Positions 42,981 to 53,550 are shown, numbered from the stretch's first letter. The stretch is DNA of 64,000 nt from Hyphomicrobiales bacterium (GCA_930633495.1 CAKNFJ010000002.1:372001-436000); one strand, 5' to 3'. Made by a program: numbers and translations. The notes: generated from the sequence alone by a model not told the origin.

Positions 42981-43093
42981 GTCGATCACTCCGAGGTCCC
43001 CCGCATAGCCCGCGTGAGACGTGGTCAAAACATGGGTCAATTCTCGATGGAAAAATCCCCGCCTAACGGGTCAATTCTCGACGGAAATCAACA

Positions 43094-43693
43094 CTTCTCA
43101 AAAGCAATCAGATCGTGATTCTCGACCTGAACGCCGTTGAGGACGAAGTAGTAGAGCTAGTCAGCGCAGTGGTTGCCCGGATGCTTTTCCGGCTGCTTCG
43201 GCAGGCCGAACCGCGCAATCGCTTCCCGATCCATCTTCTGCTGGAAGAGGCACATCGCTACATCGCGTCCACACCCTCCCGGTTCTCGATCGACGCTTCA
43301 AAAATATTCGAGCGCATTGCAAAGGAGGGGCGAAAATATGGCATGTTTGTTGTGTTGGCGTCTCAACGGCCAAACGAGCTTTCCAAAACCGTCCTTAGTC
43401 AATGCTCGAACTTTCTCGTTCACCGTATCCAGAATCCCGACGATCTATCCCAGATTCGCCAGATGACTCCCTTCATTTCGGATGCGGTCTTGAAGCGTTT
43501 GCCGTCGCTTCCGCGTCAGCACGCTTTGGTGTTCGGTACCGCTGTTAATTTGCCAACGACTTTCCGGGTGGGCGACGCCTCGCCTCGACCACGAAGTGAT
43601 GACACGGCAGTGGCTGACCTGTGGTTCCACGAACAGGGAAGATTGGCCGAGATCCGCCTTGGAGCGCTTCACACTGGGATGCCATCTGCTTGA
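43094..43693 (+). pseudogene. HerA-type ATPase, C-terminal part (separated by IS21 element)
   Basis: 200 codons continuing a HerA protein. The frame opens directly at the IS right end (LLKSNQIVILDLNAVEDEVV), then HLLLEEAHRYIAS with the catalytic glutamate. The sensor and arginine-finger region VVLASQRPNELSKTVLSQCS and the strand FLVHRIQNPDDLSQIRQ follow. Together with the left part it would give about 613 aa, a normal HerA length. A GTG at 43115 could restart translation, but the piece lacks Walker A and is not expected to work alone. Confidence 0.85.
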
Positions 43694-43792
43694 TGATCGC
43701 TCCAGATCTCGGCGTAAGCAGATGACAAGGGGACTTCGCTCAGGTTTATACGGTAACCGCGGCCCTCAGCGGATTCTCGTGGCTCTCATAGA

Positions 43793-44257
43793 TCATCGCC
43801 CAGGCGCAGGTGGTCGATCGAAATAGCTGAAGACCGCGGTACCAGCGTCGTCACGGGCTGAAAAAATCTTGCGGCCACCCGCGCCATTGACCTTGGCTAT
43901 CCAGCCGATGCCTCTCGGAGCGAGTAGAACGCGCCGTCCTTTCCAAGCTCGCGACAGGGAGCCATTAAGCCCTTGCCGCCATCCCTTGGTCAGAAACGTC
44001 TTGAGCCTGGCGCGCCGCCGCTTGAGCGCCGCTTCGGCAGCACGTGGCTTCGCGTAGTCGGAGGTCAGATTTTCCGCGCACACGCATCCGACGTGAAGCT
44101 CTGTCGGAAAGTCTGGGTGGGTGACGGTGTGGATGTGCCGAATTTCCTCCTTTTCGCACATCTCGCAGATCATGCTGAGCGATCCGGAATCTTCGCATCC
44201 CACATAGTCCCAGCCCTTGTGAGGTACCCCGGGATCCCGCCATTTTCCTGTAGCCAT
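43793..44257 (-). CDS. Putative zinc-ribbon protein
   Basis: 154 aa. The N-terminal 70 residues carry a cysteine/histidine pattern: ICEMCEKEEIRHIHTVTHPD and LHVGCVCAENLTSDY, suggesting a structural zinc site. The C-terminal 90 residues are basic with a beta-rich end (RVLLAPRGIGWIAKVNG). The ATG at 44257 has GAGGTGA upstream. I have seen the N-terminal pattern in uncharacterised small bacterial proteins but know no function. It closes the accessory block on its right side. Confidence 0.7.
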   Translation of the reverse strand: MATGKWRDPGVPHKGWDYVGCEDSGSLSMICEMCEKEEIRHIHTVTHPDFPTELHVGCVCAENLTSDYAKPRAAEAALKRRRARLKTFLTKGWRQGLNGSLSRAWKGRRVLLAPRGIGWIAKVNGAGGRKIFSARDDAGTAVFSYFDRPPAPGR

Positions 44258-45590
<1,333 letters not shown>

Positions 45591-45709
45591 AAGCCGCAAG
45601 CGTGATTTCGCGATCGAGCCCCCGCGTGCGCGCCTCCGTAGCGATAACAGGTTCGCCTTGTTGGTACGCCCCAGCCCGCAAATAGGTGCGGGCAGCCACA
45701 GGAAATCCG

Positions 45710-46984
45710 ATGTCCGAACAGTCTAGTTGCCAAGCCTTGGCAGAGGGGCGCCCCTCCGCGACAACGTCAATCACATCGGGAGCGGAACAGAAATCGGCCG
45801 CTCCTGCGCCAACGCGTCGCGTGCTGATAACCCTAAGCCTCCTCATGGGCTTTGGTGCCATCTCGACAGACCTCTATCTGCCGGCGATGCCGACGATTGG
45901 CCAGGCGCTCAAAGCCGATGCGGGGAGTATCGAACTAACGATCAGCGGGTTCCTGGTAGGCTTTAGTGTTGGCCAGCTGATTTGGGGGCCGATCAGCGAC
46001 AAATATGGCCGCAGAGTGCCAATCGCGGCCGGCATCGCGCTATTCATCCTCGGCTCTGCGGGCTGTGCGATGGCGCAAAGCGCGAGTGCCATGATCGCTT
46101 GGCGGATCGTACAAGCTGTTGGGGCTTGTGCTGGAGTGGCGCTAGGCCGTGCAATGGTTCGCGACCTCTATGAGGGGGCGCGAGCAGCTCGGATGCTCTC
46201 GATTCTGATAACCGTCATGTCCATCGCGCCGCTGCTGGGTCCACTGCTCGGCGGGCAAATCCTCGCGACGGCGGGCTGGCGGGCAATCTTCTGGCTTCTT
46301 GTCGCGGTTGGCTTTGGGACGCTGGTTCTCGTCGCAACTCTCCCGGAAACCCTTCCGGAGCGAAATCGAAATCGCGACCTGCTTGTGCGGGCTCTCGTAA
46401 GATACGGCGAATTGCTCGGTCGACAGCGATTGCTTGGATATGCGGGGGTGGGTGCCTTCTTTTATGCGGGCGCGTTTGCCTTCATCGCAGGTTCGCCCTT
46501 CGCCTACATCACCTACCACCAAGTTCCGGCTTCGCTTTACGGTGCGCTGTTTGGGCTCGCAATCCTGGGCATTATGGCGCTGAACATGCTCAATGTGCGG
46601 TTGGTGACGCGGATTGGCTCGGATCGTTTGCTGAGACTAGGCGCGGCGATCGCCGCGGCCAGTGGCTTGGTTGTCGCTATCTCTTCACGAACGGACGCTG
46701 GCGGGCTTTGGGGGCTAGTTGTCCCGCTTTTCGTCTTTATCTCGCTCAACGGCCTCATCGTGGCGAACTCGATTACGGGCGCGATGGCGGATTTTCCTCA
46801 GCGCGCTGGAGCTGTCTCCGCGCTCGTGGGTGCAATCCACTATGGCAGCGGCATGATTGGCTCGGCCTTCGTCGGCTGGTTCGCGGATGGCACTCCATGG
46901 CCTATGGGCTTGGTCATCGCGATTTCCGGCGTCGGCTGTTTTGCCTGCACCTTGCTTGTCCGGGGCGCTGATAAGCGCACGTGA
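45710..46984 (+). CDS. MFS efflux transporter (Bcr/CflA family)
   Basis: 424 aa with 12 predicted membrane helices. The Bcr/CflA marks are LLMGFGAISTDLYLPAMPTI in helix 1, LIWGPISDKYGRRVPIAAG in the first cytoplasmic loop, and motif C-type glycine-proline helices (IAPLLGPLLGGQILATAGWR). These export drugs, sulfonamides or metabolites by proton antiport. ATG 45710 follows AGGA. The gene converges with the RibD-C-domain gene nine bases later. Confidence 0.92.
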   Translation: MSEQSSCQALAEGRPSATTSITSGAEQKSAAPAPTRRVLITLSLLMGFGAISTDLYLPAMPTIGQALKADAGSIELTISGFLVGFSVGQLIWGPISDKYGRRVPIAAGIALFILGSAGCAMAQSASAMIAWRIVQAVGACAGVALGRAMVRDLYEGARAARMLSILITVMSIAPLLGPLLGGQILATAGWRAIFWLLVAVGFGTLVLVATLPETLPERNRNRDLLVRALVRYGELLGRQRLLGYAGVGAFFYAGAFAFIAGSPFAYITYHQVPASLYGALFGLAILGIMALNMLNVRLVTRIGSDRLLRLGAAIAAASGLVVAISSRTDAGGLWGLVVPLFVFISLNGLIVANSITGAMADFPQRAGAVSALVGAIHYGSGMIGSAFVGWFADGTPWPMGLVIAISGVGCFACTLLVRGADKRT

Positions 46985-46993
46985 CGAGCAGGG

Positions 46994-47440
46994 CTACGCC
47001 TTCCTCACCGCGTACTGGAGATGGACGACGCCCGATTGCAGAGCCTCGCAGGACTTGAGCGACAACTGCACTTTACCTGCGAGCCCGGCCGCACCCGACA
47101 CAATGAAACTTTCGCGCCCGGCGCGACCGTCCAGTGCTGGAGCAATGAGAAGGCTGAGTTCGTCGACGAGCCCGGCCGCGAAAAACGACCCGTTGATCAC
47201 CGCTCCCCCTTCCAGGAGAAGACGGCGGATGGAGAAGAGTTGGCCGAGACGCTCTAGCATCCGCGCCAAATCGATAGTGGCATCGTCGGAAACGAGGTAG
47301 GAGACCCCGTTTGCGACAAGCTCCGCCAAATGGCCGTCGGATACCTCTTGTCCCAGCAGGACGATCACCGGATCGCCTCCGATATTGTGGGGAAACATAA
47401 ATCTCTGACTCTCTCTGCAGAGGTTTCCTAGAAATATCAA
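46994..47440 (-). pseudogene. RibD C-terminal-domain reductase, N-terminally truncated
   Basis: 148 aa matching the second half of stand-alone RibD_C/dihydrofolate-reductase-like proteins: DLARMLERLGQLFSIRRLLL, EGGAVINGSFFAAGLVDEL, SLLIAPALDGRAG and SGVVHLQYAV. Family members are about 210-230 aa, and the first 70 or so residues, including the NADPH-binding start, are missing. No matching piece was found upstream to 47700. A short functional form cannot be excluded, but a broken remnant is more likely. Confidence 0.6.
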
Positions 47441-47698
47441 TGGGCTTGATCTTTCAGTGCTAGGCTATCTCTGACTCGCGAAACGCACTTGTGCGACTCG
47501 TAGCTTCGTGCCTCGCAAAAGCTTGACTCATCGTCTTGAGGGCCCATCTCGGTCGTGTCCAAGGCTGGGTCGCCGACAAGGCGGACCTCGACCAAAGCTG
47601 AGATCGCCCTTCGACGACCCGGGCGTTTCGATCTGGCGGCCCCCATAGGGGACCGCCGTGAAGCTTGCACGCATTGCAGTAAAACCAGATCGGGACTG

Positions 47699-48046
47699 CT
47701 AGACACTCGCTGTAGCGACAACTTCAATCAGGACGCCTTTACCGAGATCATTGACCCCGATTGTAGCGCGGGTCGGCAGGCTATTCTGCGGAATAAGCTC
47801 CTTCCAAGCGCGATCCATCTCGGCCTTCTGACCCATGTCGGTGATGAACACGGTGGTCGAGATTAGCCGATCCATCGAACTGCCGGATTGCTCCAGGATC
47901 GCCTTGAGCTTCGCCAAAATTTGCGAGGTTTGCCCAAACATCGGTAGCGCCCTGTCGTCGGCGATGATGCCCCCGAGCGATAGTGACCCATTCGAAGCGA
48001 CGGCCCTATGCATGATTGGTGTCGGCATTAACCGAGAGACTTCCAT
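47699..48046 (-). CDS. RidA-family enamine/imine deaminase
   Basis: 115 aa. The RidA/YjgF/UK114 fold shows in ILAKLKAILEQSGSSMDRLI, VFITDMGQKAEMDRAWKELI and PTRATIGVNDLGKGVLIEVV, including the conserved arginine in PTRATIGV that binds the carboxylate. It should hydrolyse reactive enamines produced by amino-acid-oxidising enzymes, fitting the DadA-like flavoenzyme 83 bases upstream. ATG 48046 follows AAGGAG at an ideal distance. Confidence 0.92.
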   Translation of the reverse strand: MEVSRLMPTPIMHRAVASNGSLSLGGIIADDRALPMFGQTSQILAKLKAILEQSGSSMDRLISTTVFITDMGQKAEMDRAWKELIPQNSLPTRATIGVNDLGKGVLIEVVATASV

Positions 48047-48129
48047 ATTTGGCTCCTTGGAATGAAGCGCCCCGTTCCGATGGTTTGGGAGGCGCGCGAA
48101 AACGACGAGAATGCGCATTTGGACGCTCG

Positions 48130-49389
48130 TTAGTGAGATCCAAAGCGATCTGGCGAATAGGCGGCCAAGTCAGCATTCGCAGAAGCGCTCTCGGCAACCA
48201 CCCGTTCGATTAGTCGTGCAGTGCGAGCGGCACCGGTCAGCCCCAGATGTCCATGGCCGAACGCGAGAGACATGTTCGAAAATCTGCGGCTCCGGCCAAT
48301 CGCAGGAAGGGAGTCCGGGAAGCAGGGTCTGTGCCCCATCCAAAACCCGTCGACGCCCTCAGTAGAGGCGCCTGGCAAGACGTGCCGGAGGTCTTCCTTG
48401 AGCAAGTCGGCGCGAAATGCGTTGGGAGGCTTGGCTGTTCCACCGAATTCAACCGTGCCGCCAACTCGCAGCCCACCCTCCATCGGCGTGATGAAGACCT
48501 TCCGGTCGGCAGGGACCAGGCATCTATTCACGGTGATCCGGGGCTTCGGAAGCATTATATGGTAGCCTCGCTGACTTTCCAGCGGCAACCTGAGGCCGAC
48601 GCGTCTGAGCAGCTGAGCGGACCAAGCGCCTGCGGCTATGCAGAACTCATCCCCGTGATAGGTCGACAGCGTGCCTCGCGCGCTGACAATCTTGCCATCC
48701 GAGGTGTCGAGCCGGACGATCTTATCTCGGATAATTTTTCCGCCGCCCCAAGACAGCTCCTCTGCCAACTTCTGGCAATACCGGTGCGGGTTTATGCAGT
48801 GAGCGAGCTCCGGCAGAAATATTCCCAGAGTGTAATTGGCGTCGACTGCCGGCTCTAACTCTCGAACATCGGCATGCTCGATCTTCTCGAAGCGCCCTCC
48901 TCTCCGGCGACGGAGCTCCCAGGACAAGCTGTCCTTGGCGAGCTGCTCTTCATTTCTGTAGAGATACAGGTGGCCACGGCGTTCAATCAGTTCCGGAGCG
49001 CCCAGTTCGTTGACTGTCGTTTGGTGGAGTTCAACCGCGTCCCAGTGAAGGTCATACAACGCCTTCGAAATGGCATCGACACGGTCAATCCGCGACGCGC
49101 TGAGAAATCTCAGAAACCATGGAAGAGCCTGGATCCAGTAAGTAGCTGGCAAGTGCAGCGCGCTTGTCCGATCCATCAGCATTTTGGGGACAGAGTGGGC
49201 AAGGCCCGGTAGTCCAAGTGGCACGACGCCACTCGATGCGATGGCACCAGCATTCCCGAAACTAGCCCCCATACCAGGCGGCTCGGGATCTATCACTGAG
49301 ACAGCGCATCCCGCGCGCATCAGCCTCCAAGCAATGCTGAGCCCAACAATGCCTGCGCCGATGACGACGACATTTTTCTGACTTGTCAT
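48130..49389 (-). CDS. FAD-dependent D-amino-acid dehydrogenase-like oxidoreductase (DadA family)
   Basis: 419 aa. Dinucleotide-binding GAGIVGLSIAWRLMRAG at the N-terminus. The DAO-family second motif is GASFGNAGAIASSGVVPLGL, and the substrate and FAD region SQRGYHIMLPKP and GHGHLGLTGAARTARLIE are near the end. This matches DadA-type quinone-linked D-amino-acid or glycine-type dehydrogenases. It lies between RidA and the GlpD-like gene, three bases from the latter, so they are co-transcribed. Substrate cannot be assigned. Confidence 0.9.
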   Translation of the reverse strand: MTSQKNVVVIGAGIVGLSIAWRLMRAGCAVSVIDPEPPGMGASFGNAGAIASSGVVPLGLPGLAHSVPKMLMDRTSALHLPATYWIQALPWFLRFLSASRIDRVDAISKALYDLHWDAVELHQTTVNELGAPELIERRGHLYLYRNEEQLAKDSLSWELRRRRGGRFEKIEHADVRELEPAVDANYTLGIFLPELAHCINPHRYCQKLAEELSWGGGKIIRDKIVRLDTSDGKIVSARGTLSTYHGDEFCIAAGAWSAQLLRRVGLRLPLESQRGYHIMLPKPRITVNRCLVPADRKVFITPMEGGLRVGGTVEFGGTAKPPNAFRADLLKEDLRHVLPGASTEGVDGFWMGHRPCFPDSLPAIGRSRRFSNMSLAFGHGHLGLTGAARTARLIERVVAESASANADLAAYSPDRFGSH

Positions 49390-49392
49390 CTG

Positions 49393-50982
49393 TCACTCGC
49401 CGCGCAAATGCAGATGTTGAACGTGCTTTCGAAAGCCGTCGATTTCGGCAGCAACGCGCGCTTCGTCCCATCCCAGGATATCCGAGACGGCCTCCGCAGC
49501 GGTTCTTGCGACCTGCAGTCCCATCTGCTCTGTCCAACCAGCGGGGACACGGCGGAACAGCAAATCAGTCAGTGTCGCAGCATGCTCCTGAGCAGCAGCG
49601 TGGCGGATCTCGGCCACGCTAATCCGAGGCTCAGAATTGACCAGAGCGGGCGACACCCCGTCGTCTTTGAAGCGATTCGATGTGTAATCGATCGGCCGAG
49701 CCTCGCCAGATGGCTTAAGTACGCGCGCCACCGCTGCGCTTGCATCCGCTCCGGCGGACCGATGGCTCATCAGCGGCCCGCCGGTAAGAGCCATAACACC
49801 AGGCATTCCTTCAGCGCCGAGATCGTGCAGCTTTCGGATTCTCAGTCCTTTCGGGGCATTAGGCCCTGATGTCCAGGGTCGCACGCCAGCCCACGCGTAC
49901 AGAACGTCCTCCCTCTTGAGGGGAATTTCCGGCAGCATGTGTCGAACTTCGTCAATGACCCAGGCAATCTCGCTCTCTGTCGGGTGGATGTCGTCCAAGT
50001 TCCCTTCGTAGGGAACTTCAGTGGGACCGACATAGTGATAGTCGTACCAGGGCAAGACGTACATGTGCTCATTGTGTCGGTTTTGCCATGTTACGCTTGC
50101 CCCTCGGCACTCGGGGGGCAACCTGAATGCTATATGGATGCCCTTAGTTCCGGTTATTTTGCGGGATACTTTTGACGGGCCTCGGCTGTTGACCTGGTCG
50201 ATCCAGATCCCCGCCATGTTCATCACGATTCTCGCGTTGATATCGGTGCGGGTATTGTCGAATCTATCCTGGAGTACAACGTTCCAGAGCTGATCACCGA
50301 CCTGTTTTAGGGCAACAGCTTCGGTGTAATTTCGGATCGTAGCCCCTAGCTTTTCTGCTCCCAGCGCAGCGTCAACGACTATGCGCTCGGGCCATCGAAA
50401 CTGGAAATGATCGAACGTCGCGACGCTCGCGATTTTGTCCGAGTCGCGCAGCCACTTTAGGAGCGGCCGCCGCTTTGCCTCGTCCGGGGTTATCCTCTCG
50501 TAGCCGAGATCCACCCCCCCGGTTCCGAAGAGTCGGAGCAAATTCATCCCGGCGTCAAACTGCCAAGGCTTGTAGATGCTATCCTTATAGATCGGGAAGC
50601 AAAACTTCACCTTCTCCAAGAGTTCCGGGACCGTCTTGACCATCTGAGCTCGGCTCGAAAGCGCGAACCTGGCCATGCGACATCCCGAGAGAAAGCGGCG
50701 AGGCTTGAGGATGAAATCCCACGGTGAATGCCCACCCGCGAGATAGTGCATTCCGTTGCCGAGGAGGCGGCTCGATCGACTGCTCGATCCGGACGCAAAG
50801 TCTCCTTTCTCCACAAGAAGCACCTTGTACCCATCAGCTGCCAGATGCTGGGCCGTGCTAGCGCCGTTCGCTCCTCCACCAATAACGAGTACGTCGTAGC
50901 TTTGACCCTGAAGGGCGCTGAGAGGAACCCGAACAGCTTTTGCCTCTTCGCCGGCGAAGTTGGCCTCATGACTTTGAATCAT
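49393..50982 (-). CDS. FAD-dependent oxidoreductase (glycerol-3-phosphate dehydrogenase-like)
   Basis: 529 aa. FAD-binding GGGANGASTAQHLAADGYKV and DFASGSSSRSSRLLGNGMHY follow the GlpD pattern. The C-terminal DAO_C domain is at about 400-525 (ILGWDEARVAAEI near the end). It differs from true GlpD in substrate-region loops and sits with peptide-uptake and D-amino-acid genes, so glycerol phosphate may not be its substrate. ATG 50982 was chosen; a longer frame begins with a TTG at 51027 inside the preceding gene's end. Confidence 0.88.
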   Translation of the reverse strand: MIQSHEANFAGEEAKAVRVPLSALQGQSYDVLVIGGGANGASTAQHLAADGYKVLLVEKGDFASGSSSRSSRLLGNGMHYLAGGHSPWDFILKPRRFLSGCRMARFALSSRAQMVKTVPELLEKVKFCFPIYKDSIYKPWQFDAGMNLLRLFGTGGVDLGYERITPDEAKRRPLLKWLRDSDKIASVATFDHFQFRWPERIVVDAALGAEKLGATIRNYTEAVALKQVGDQLWNVVLQDRFDNTRTDINARIVMNMAGIWIDQVNSRGPSKVSRKITGTKGIHIAFRLPPECRGASVTWQNRHNEHMYVLPWYDYHYVGPTEVPYEGNLDDIHPTESEIAWVIDEVRHMLPEIPLKREDVLYAWAGVRPWTSGPNAPKGLRIRKLHDLGAEGMPGVMALTGGPLMSHRSAGADASAAVARVLKPSGEARPIDYTSNRFKDDGVSPALVNSEPRISVAEIRHAAAQEHAATLTDLLFRRVPAGWTEQMGLQVARTAAEAVSDILGWDEARVAAEIDGFRKHVQHLHLRGE

Positions 50983-51010
50983 GCTTTTCAATCCAAATGC
51001 AGTTTGAGGA

Positions 51011-52672
51011 TCAGACGCCCGCGGCAATCCGCTTAGCTAAGGCTTCGTTTCGCGGCGCCGCTTCCTGCAGCCAATTCGCTCTCAATTCGGGAACCGACGA
51101 GACCAAGAGCTGCGTGTAGGGATGCTTGGGCCTATCCAGGATGACCGCCGTTTCTCCGGCTTCCACGATCTTGCCGCGGCGCATTACGATGGTTTGATCG
51201 GCGATGCCTGAGATCGCGGCTAAGTCGTGACTTACGAACAAGACAGCCAAACCAAGTTTGGCCTTGAGCTCTCGAATCAGATCCAAAACTGCCACCGACA
51301 CGATAGTGTCTAAAGCCGAGGTGACTTCGTCGCAGATCAACACGTCTGGTTCCGCAGCCAGCGCACGCGCCAGATTGACTCGTTGTTTCTGGCCACCCGA
51401 CAGTTGCCTCGGGTAGCGCGCTGCTATTTCGGGGGGCAGTTGCACCAATGCCAGCAACTGCTCGATCCGCTTTTCTCGCTGAGCTGCAGGCAGGCGGAAA
51501 AAATGCTCCAGCACACGTTCCAGCGTTCGGGCAATGGTGTGCTTCGGATTGAGCGCTGTGTCTGCCATTTGGAAGACCATCTGCACTCGCCGAAGCTGGT
51601 CCTTCGTCCGACCGCCTAGGGACGCGCTAAGCTCAACGTCATGCAACCGGACGCTGCCTACCGAGCGTGGCAACAGACCCGCAATTGCTTGCGCAAGGCT
51701 CGTTTTTCCGGAGCCAGATTCCCCGACCACAGCCAAGACCTCGCCGCGGGCCAAGTTGAAACTGGCGTTTTCGACAGCCAGCACGCTAGGCTTTCCCGCA
51801 CGGGTTCGCCCGCCGTAGCCCGCTGAGAGGTCTTGGACTGATAGTACCGTTTTTCGATCTTGCTCTTGGCTGATGTCCAGCCGCTTCTGATCGATCTTTC
51901 GAAATGCGGCGATTAGCTCTCGTGTGTAAGCTTCTTTTGGCGAGTGCAGCAGTTCGTTGGTGGGGCCGCTTTCGACGATCCTGCCATTTCGCAGCACAAC
52001 CACTCGATCCGCCATCTGCGCTACAACGGGTAGATCGTGGCTGATAAAAAGTGCGCTCGTTCCCTGAGCACTGACCGCCGACTTCATAGCCATCAGGACT
52101 TCGACCTGAGTCGTGACATCCAACGCGCTCGTTGGTTCATCGAGTACAAGTAGCGCCGGAGCGTCCAACATCCCCATAGCGAGCATAAATCGCTGCAGCT
52201 GCCCGCCAGAAACCTCGTGGGGATATCTGCTGCCAATCTGGTTTGGCTGAGGAAGGCGGACCGTCGCATAGAGGGAGATAGCGCGGTCGAGCGCTTCGCT
52301 GGCACTCCGTGTGCCATGGGCAATTGAAGGCTCAATGACCTGGCTATTCAGCTTAATCGCCGGATTGAATGAAGCCGCCGCGCTCTGCGCAACGTATGCA
52401 ACGCGACGTCCCCGCAACGATTGAAGTTCGCGCGGCGGCAGGGCGAGCAGATTGCTCCCCTCAAGTTCGATATCGCCCCCCACGTAAGTCAATCCAGGCC
52501 GGAACAGCCCAAGGCAGCTTAGTCCGATCGTCGACTTCCCCGAACCCGACTCTCCGATCAACGCCACGACCTCCCCCTTGGCGACGTCCAGCGAGATATT
52601 GTCAACGATGGCGTGGCCGCCACCTTCCGATCGAATGGTGAGATTCCTGATGCTAAGAACGAGCTGCTTCAT
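51011..52672 (-). CDS. Dipeptide/oligopeptide ABC transporter, fused double ATPase
   Basis: 553 aa containing two complete ABC modules. Module 1: Walker A ALIGESGSGKSTIG, signature VSGGQLQRFMLAMG, Walker B LLVLDEPTSALDVTTQ. Module 2: Walker A AVVGESGSGKTSLA, signature LSGGQKQRVNLARA, Walker B VLICDEVTSALDTIVS. This is DppD-DppF in one chain, as in YejF/GsiA-type systems. Note ICDEVTSALD in module 2, where Pro of the usual DEP is Val. The start overlaps the permease stop by four bases. Confidence 0.93.
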   Translation of the reverse strand: MKQLVLSIRNLTIRSEGGGHAIVDNISLDVAKGEVVALIGESGSGKSTIGLSCLGLFRPGLTYVGGDIELEGSNLLALPPRELQSLRGRRVAYVAQSAAASFNPAIKLNSQVIEPSIAHGTRSASEALDRAISLYATVRLPQPNQIGSRYPHEVSGGQLQRFMLAMGMLDAPALLVLDEPTSALDVTTQVEVLMAMKSAVSAQGTSALFISHDLPVVAQMADRVVVLRNGRIVESGPTNELLHSPKEAYTRELIAAFRKIDQKRLDISQEQDRKTVLSVQDLSAGYGGRTRAGKPSVLAVENASFNLARGEVLAVVGESGSGKTSLAQAIAGLLPRSVGSVRLHDVELSASLGGRTKDQLRRVQMVFQMADTALNPKHTIARTLERVLEHFFRLPAAQREKRIEQLLALVQLPPEIAARYPRQLSGGQKQRVNLARALAAEPDVLICDEVTSALDTIVSVAVLDLIRELKAKLGLAVLFVSHDLAAISGIADQTIVMRRGKIVEAGETAVILDRPKHPYTQLLVSSVPELRANWLQEAAPRNEALAKRIAAGV

Positions 52673-53493
52673 TGCTTGCGTCCGTTCTCGCCAGCCAGAG
52701 AGAGCGTATCGACGAGGTAGTTGAGGCTGATCGTCACGCTCGCGATCGCCAGAGCCGGCCAAATTGCGGCCAGTGAGCCGGATGAAAGCCCTGAGATATT
52801 GTCGTGAGCTAGGGTTCCCCAGTCAGCTTTAGGGGGCTGAACGCCCAAGCCAAGGAAGCCGAGACTGCTGATGAAAAGGATCGCAAAGCTGACCCGGAGC
52901 GCGAAATCAACGGCGAGAGGCGAAAGGATGTTTGGGAGGATTTCTCGCATCATGATGTGGAGCTTCCCTTCGCCTCTGGCTGTGGCGGCCCGCACGTAGT
53001 CAAGGCCAACGACATCACGGGCTAACGCTCTTGCGATGCGGAAGACGCCTCCGGAGTAAACGGTGCCAGTCATCACAATCAGCACCGTCAGAGAGGGCCC
53101 AAGTACCGCGACGACAACCAAGCCAACGATGATTTTCGGGACGGAGAGTATGATATCAACCAGCCGGCTGCTGACCGTGTCGATCCAACCTCCGTTCACA
53201 GCTGCACACAGGGCGAGGCTTACGCCGACAAGATGCGAGAGAGCCGCGGCCGCTACGCTCATGCCGATGGTGAGTTGAGTTCCCGCGAGCAACCGAGAAG
53301 CCACATCTCGGCCCATGTGATCCGTTCCAAGTGCCGCTCCCACGGCGTCGGCGAAGGCGTCATCGGATATGAAGTCGGTGGGATCGTGGGGGAGGACGAA
53401 GCCGCCAGCGAGCGAGATCACTAACCAGAAGAGCAGAATGCTTGCGCTGATTACGATTCCGGGACGCCGCAGGCTTTGGATAAAATAATTCAT
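52669..53493 (-). CDS. Dipeptide-type ABC permease (DppC-like)
   Basis: 274 aa. N-terminal anchor helix at 12-35, then about five helices in the binding-protein-dependent permease domain. The cytoplasmic EAA-type loop is VRAATARGEGKLHIMMREIL, and GTDHMGRDVASRLLAGTQ is a DppC/OppC mark. It is coupled to the double ATPase and lies 57 bases after the DppB-like gene. Confidence 0.92.
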   Translation of the reverse strand: MNYFIQSLRRPGIVISASILLFWLVISLAGGFVLPHDPTDFISDDAFADAVGAALGTDHMGRDVASRLLAGTQLTIGMSVAAAALSHLVGVSLALCAAVNGGWIDTVSSRLVDIILSVPKIIVGLVVVAVLGPSLTVLIVMTGTVYSGGVFRIARALARDVVGLDYVRAATARGEGKLHIMMREILPNILSPLAVDFALRVSFAILFISSLGFLGLGVQPPKADWGTLAHDNISGLSSGSLAAIWPALAIASVTISLNYLVDTLSLAGENGRKQ

Positions 53494-53550
53494 AGATTTG
53501 CCTGAGATTATCTGAGATTTCCGCGCTGTCGCACAAGATTGGCGACAACT

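Larger units (their letters stand above)
40597..43093 (-). mobile_element. IS21-family insertion sequence
   Basis: 2497 bases carrying istA and istB on the minus strand. The ends are inverted repeats of 26 bases (40597-40622 and 43068-43093, 24 of 26 matching, TGTTGATTTCC... and its complement), starting TG and ending CA. Each end has a second inner copy of the core TTTCC..GAGAA.TGACCC (40627-40646 and 43034-43053), the repeated transposase sites typical of IS21. No target-site duplication is seen in the flanks (CCCTGAT left, CTTCTCA right). It splits herA. Confidence 0.9.
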
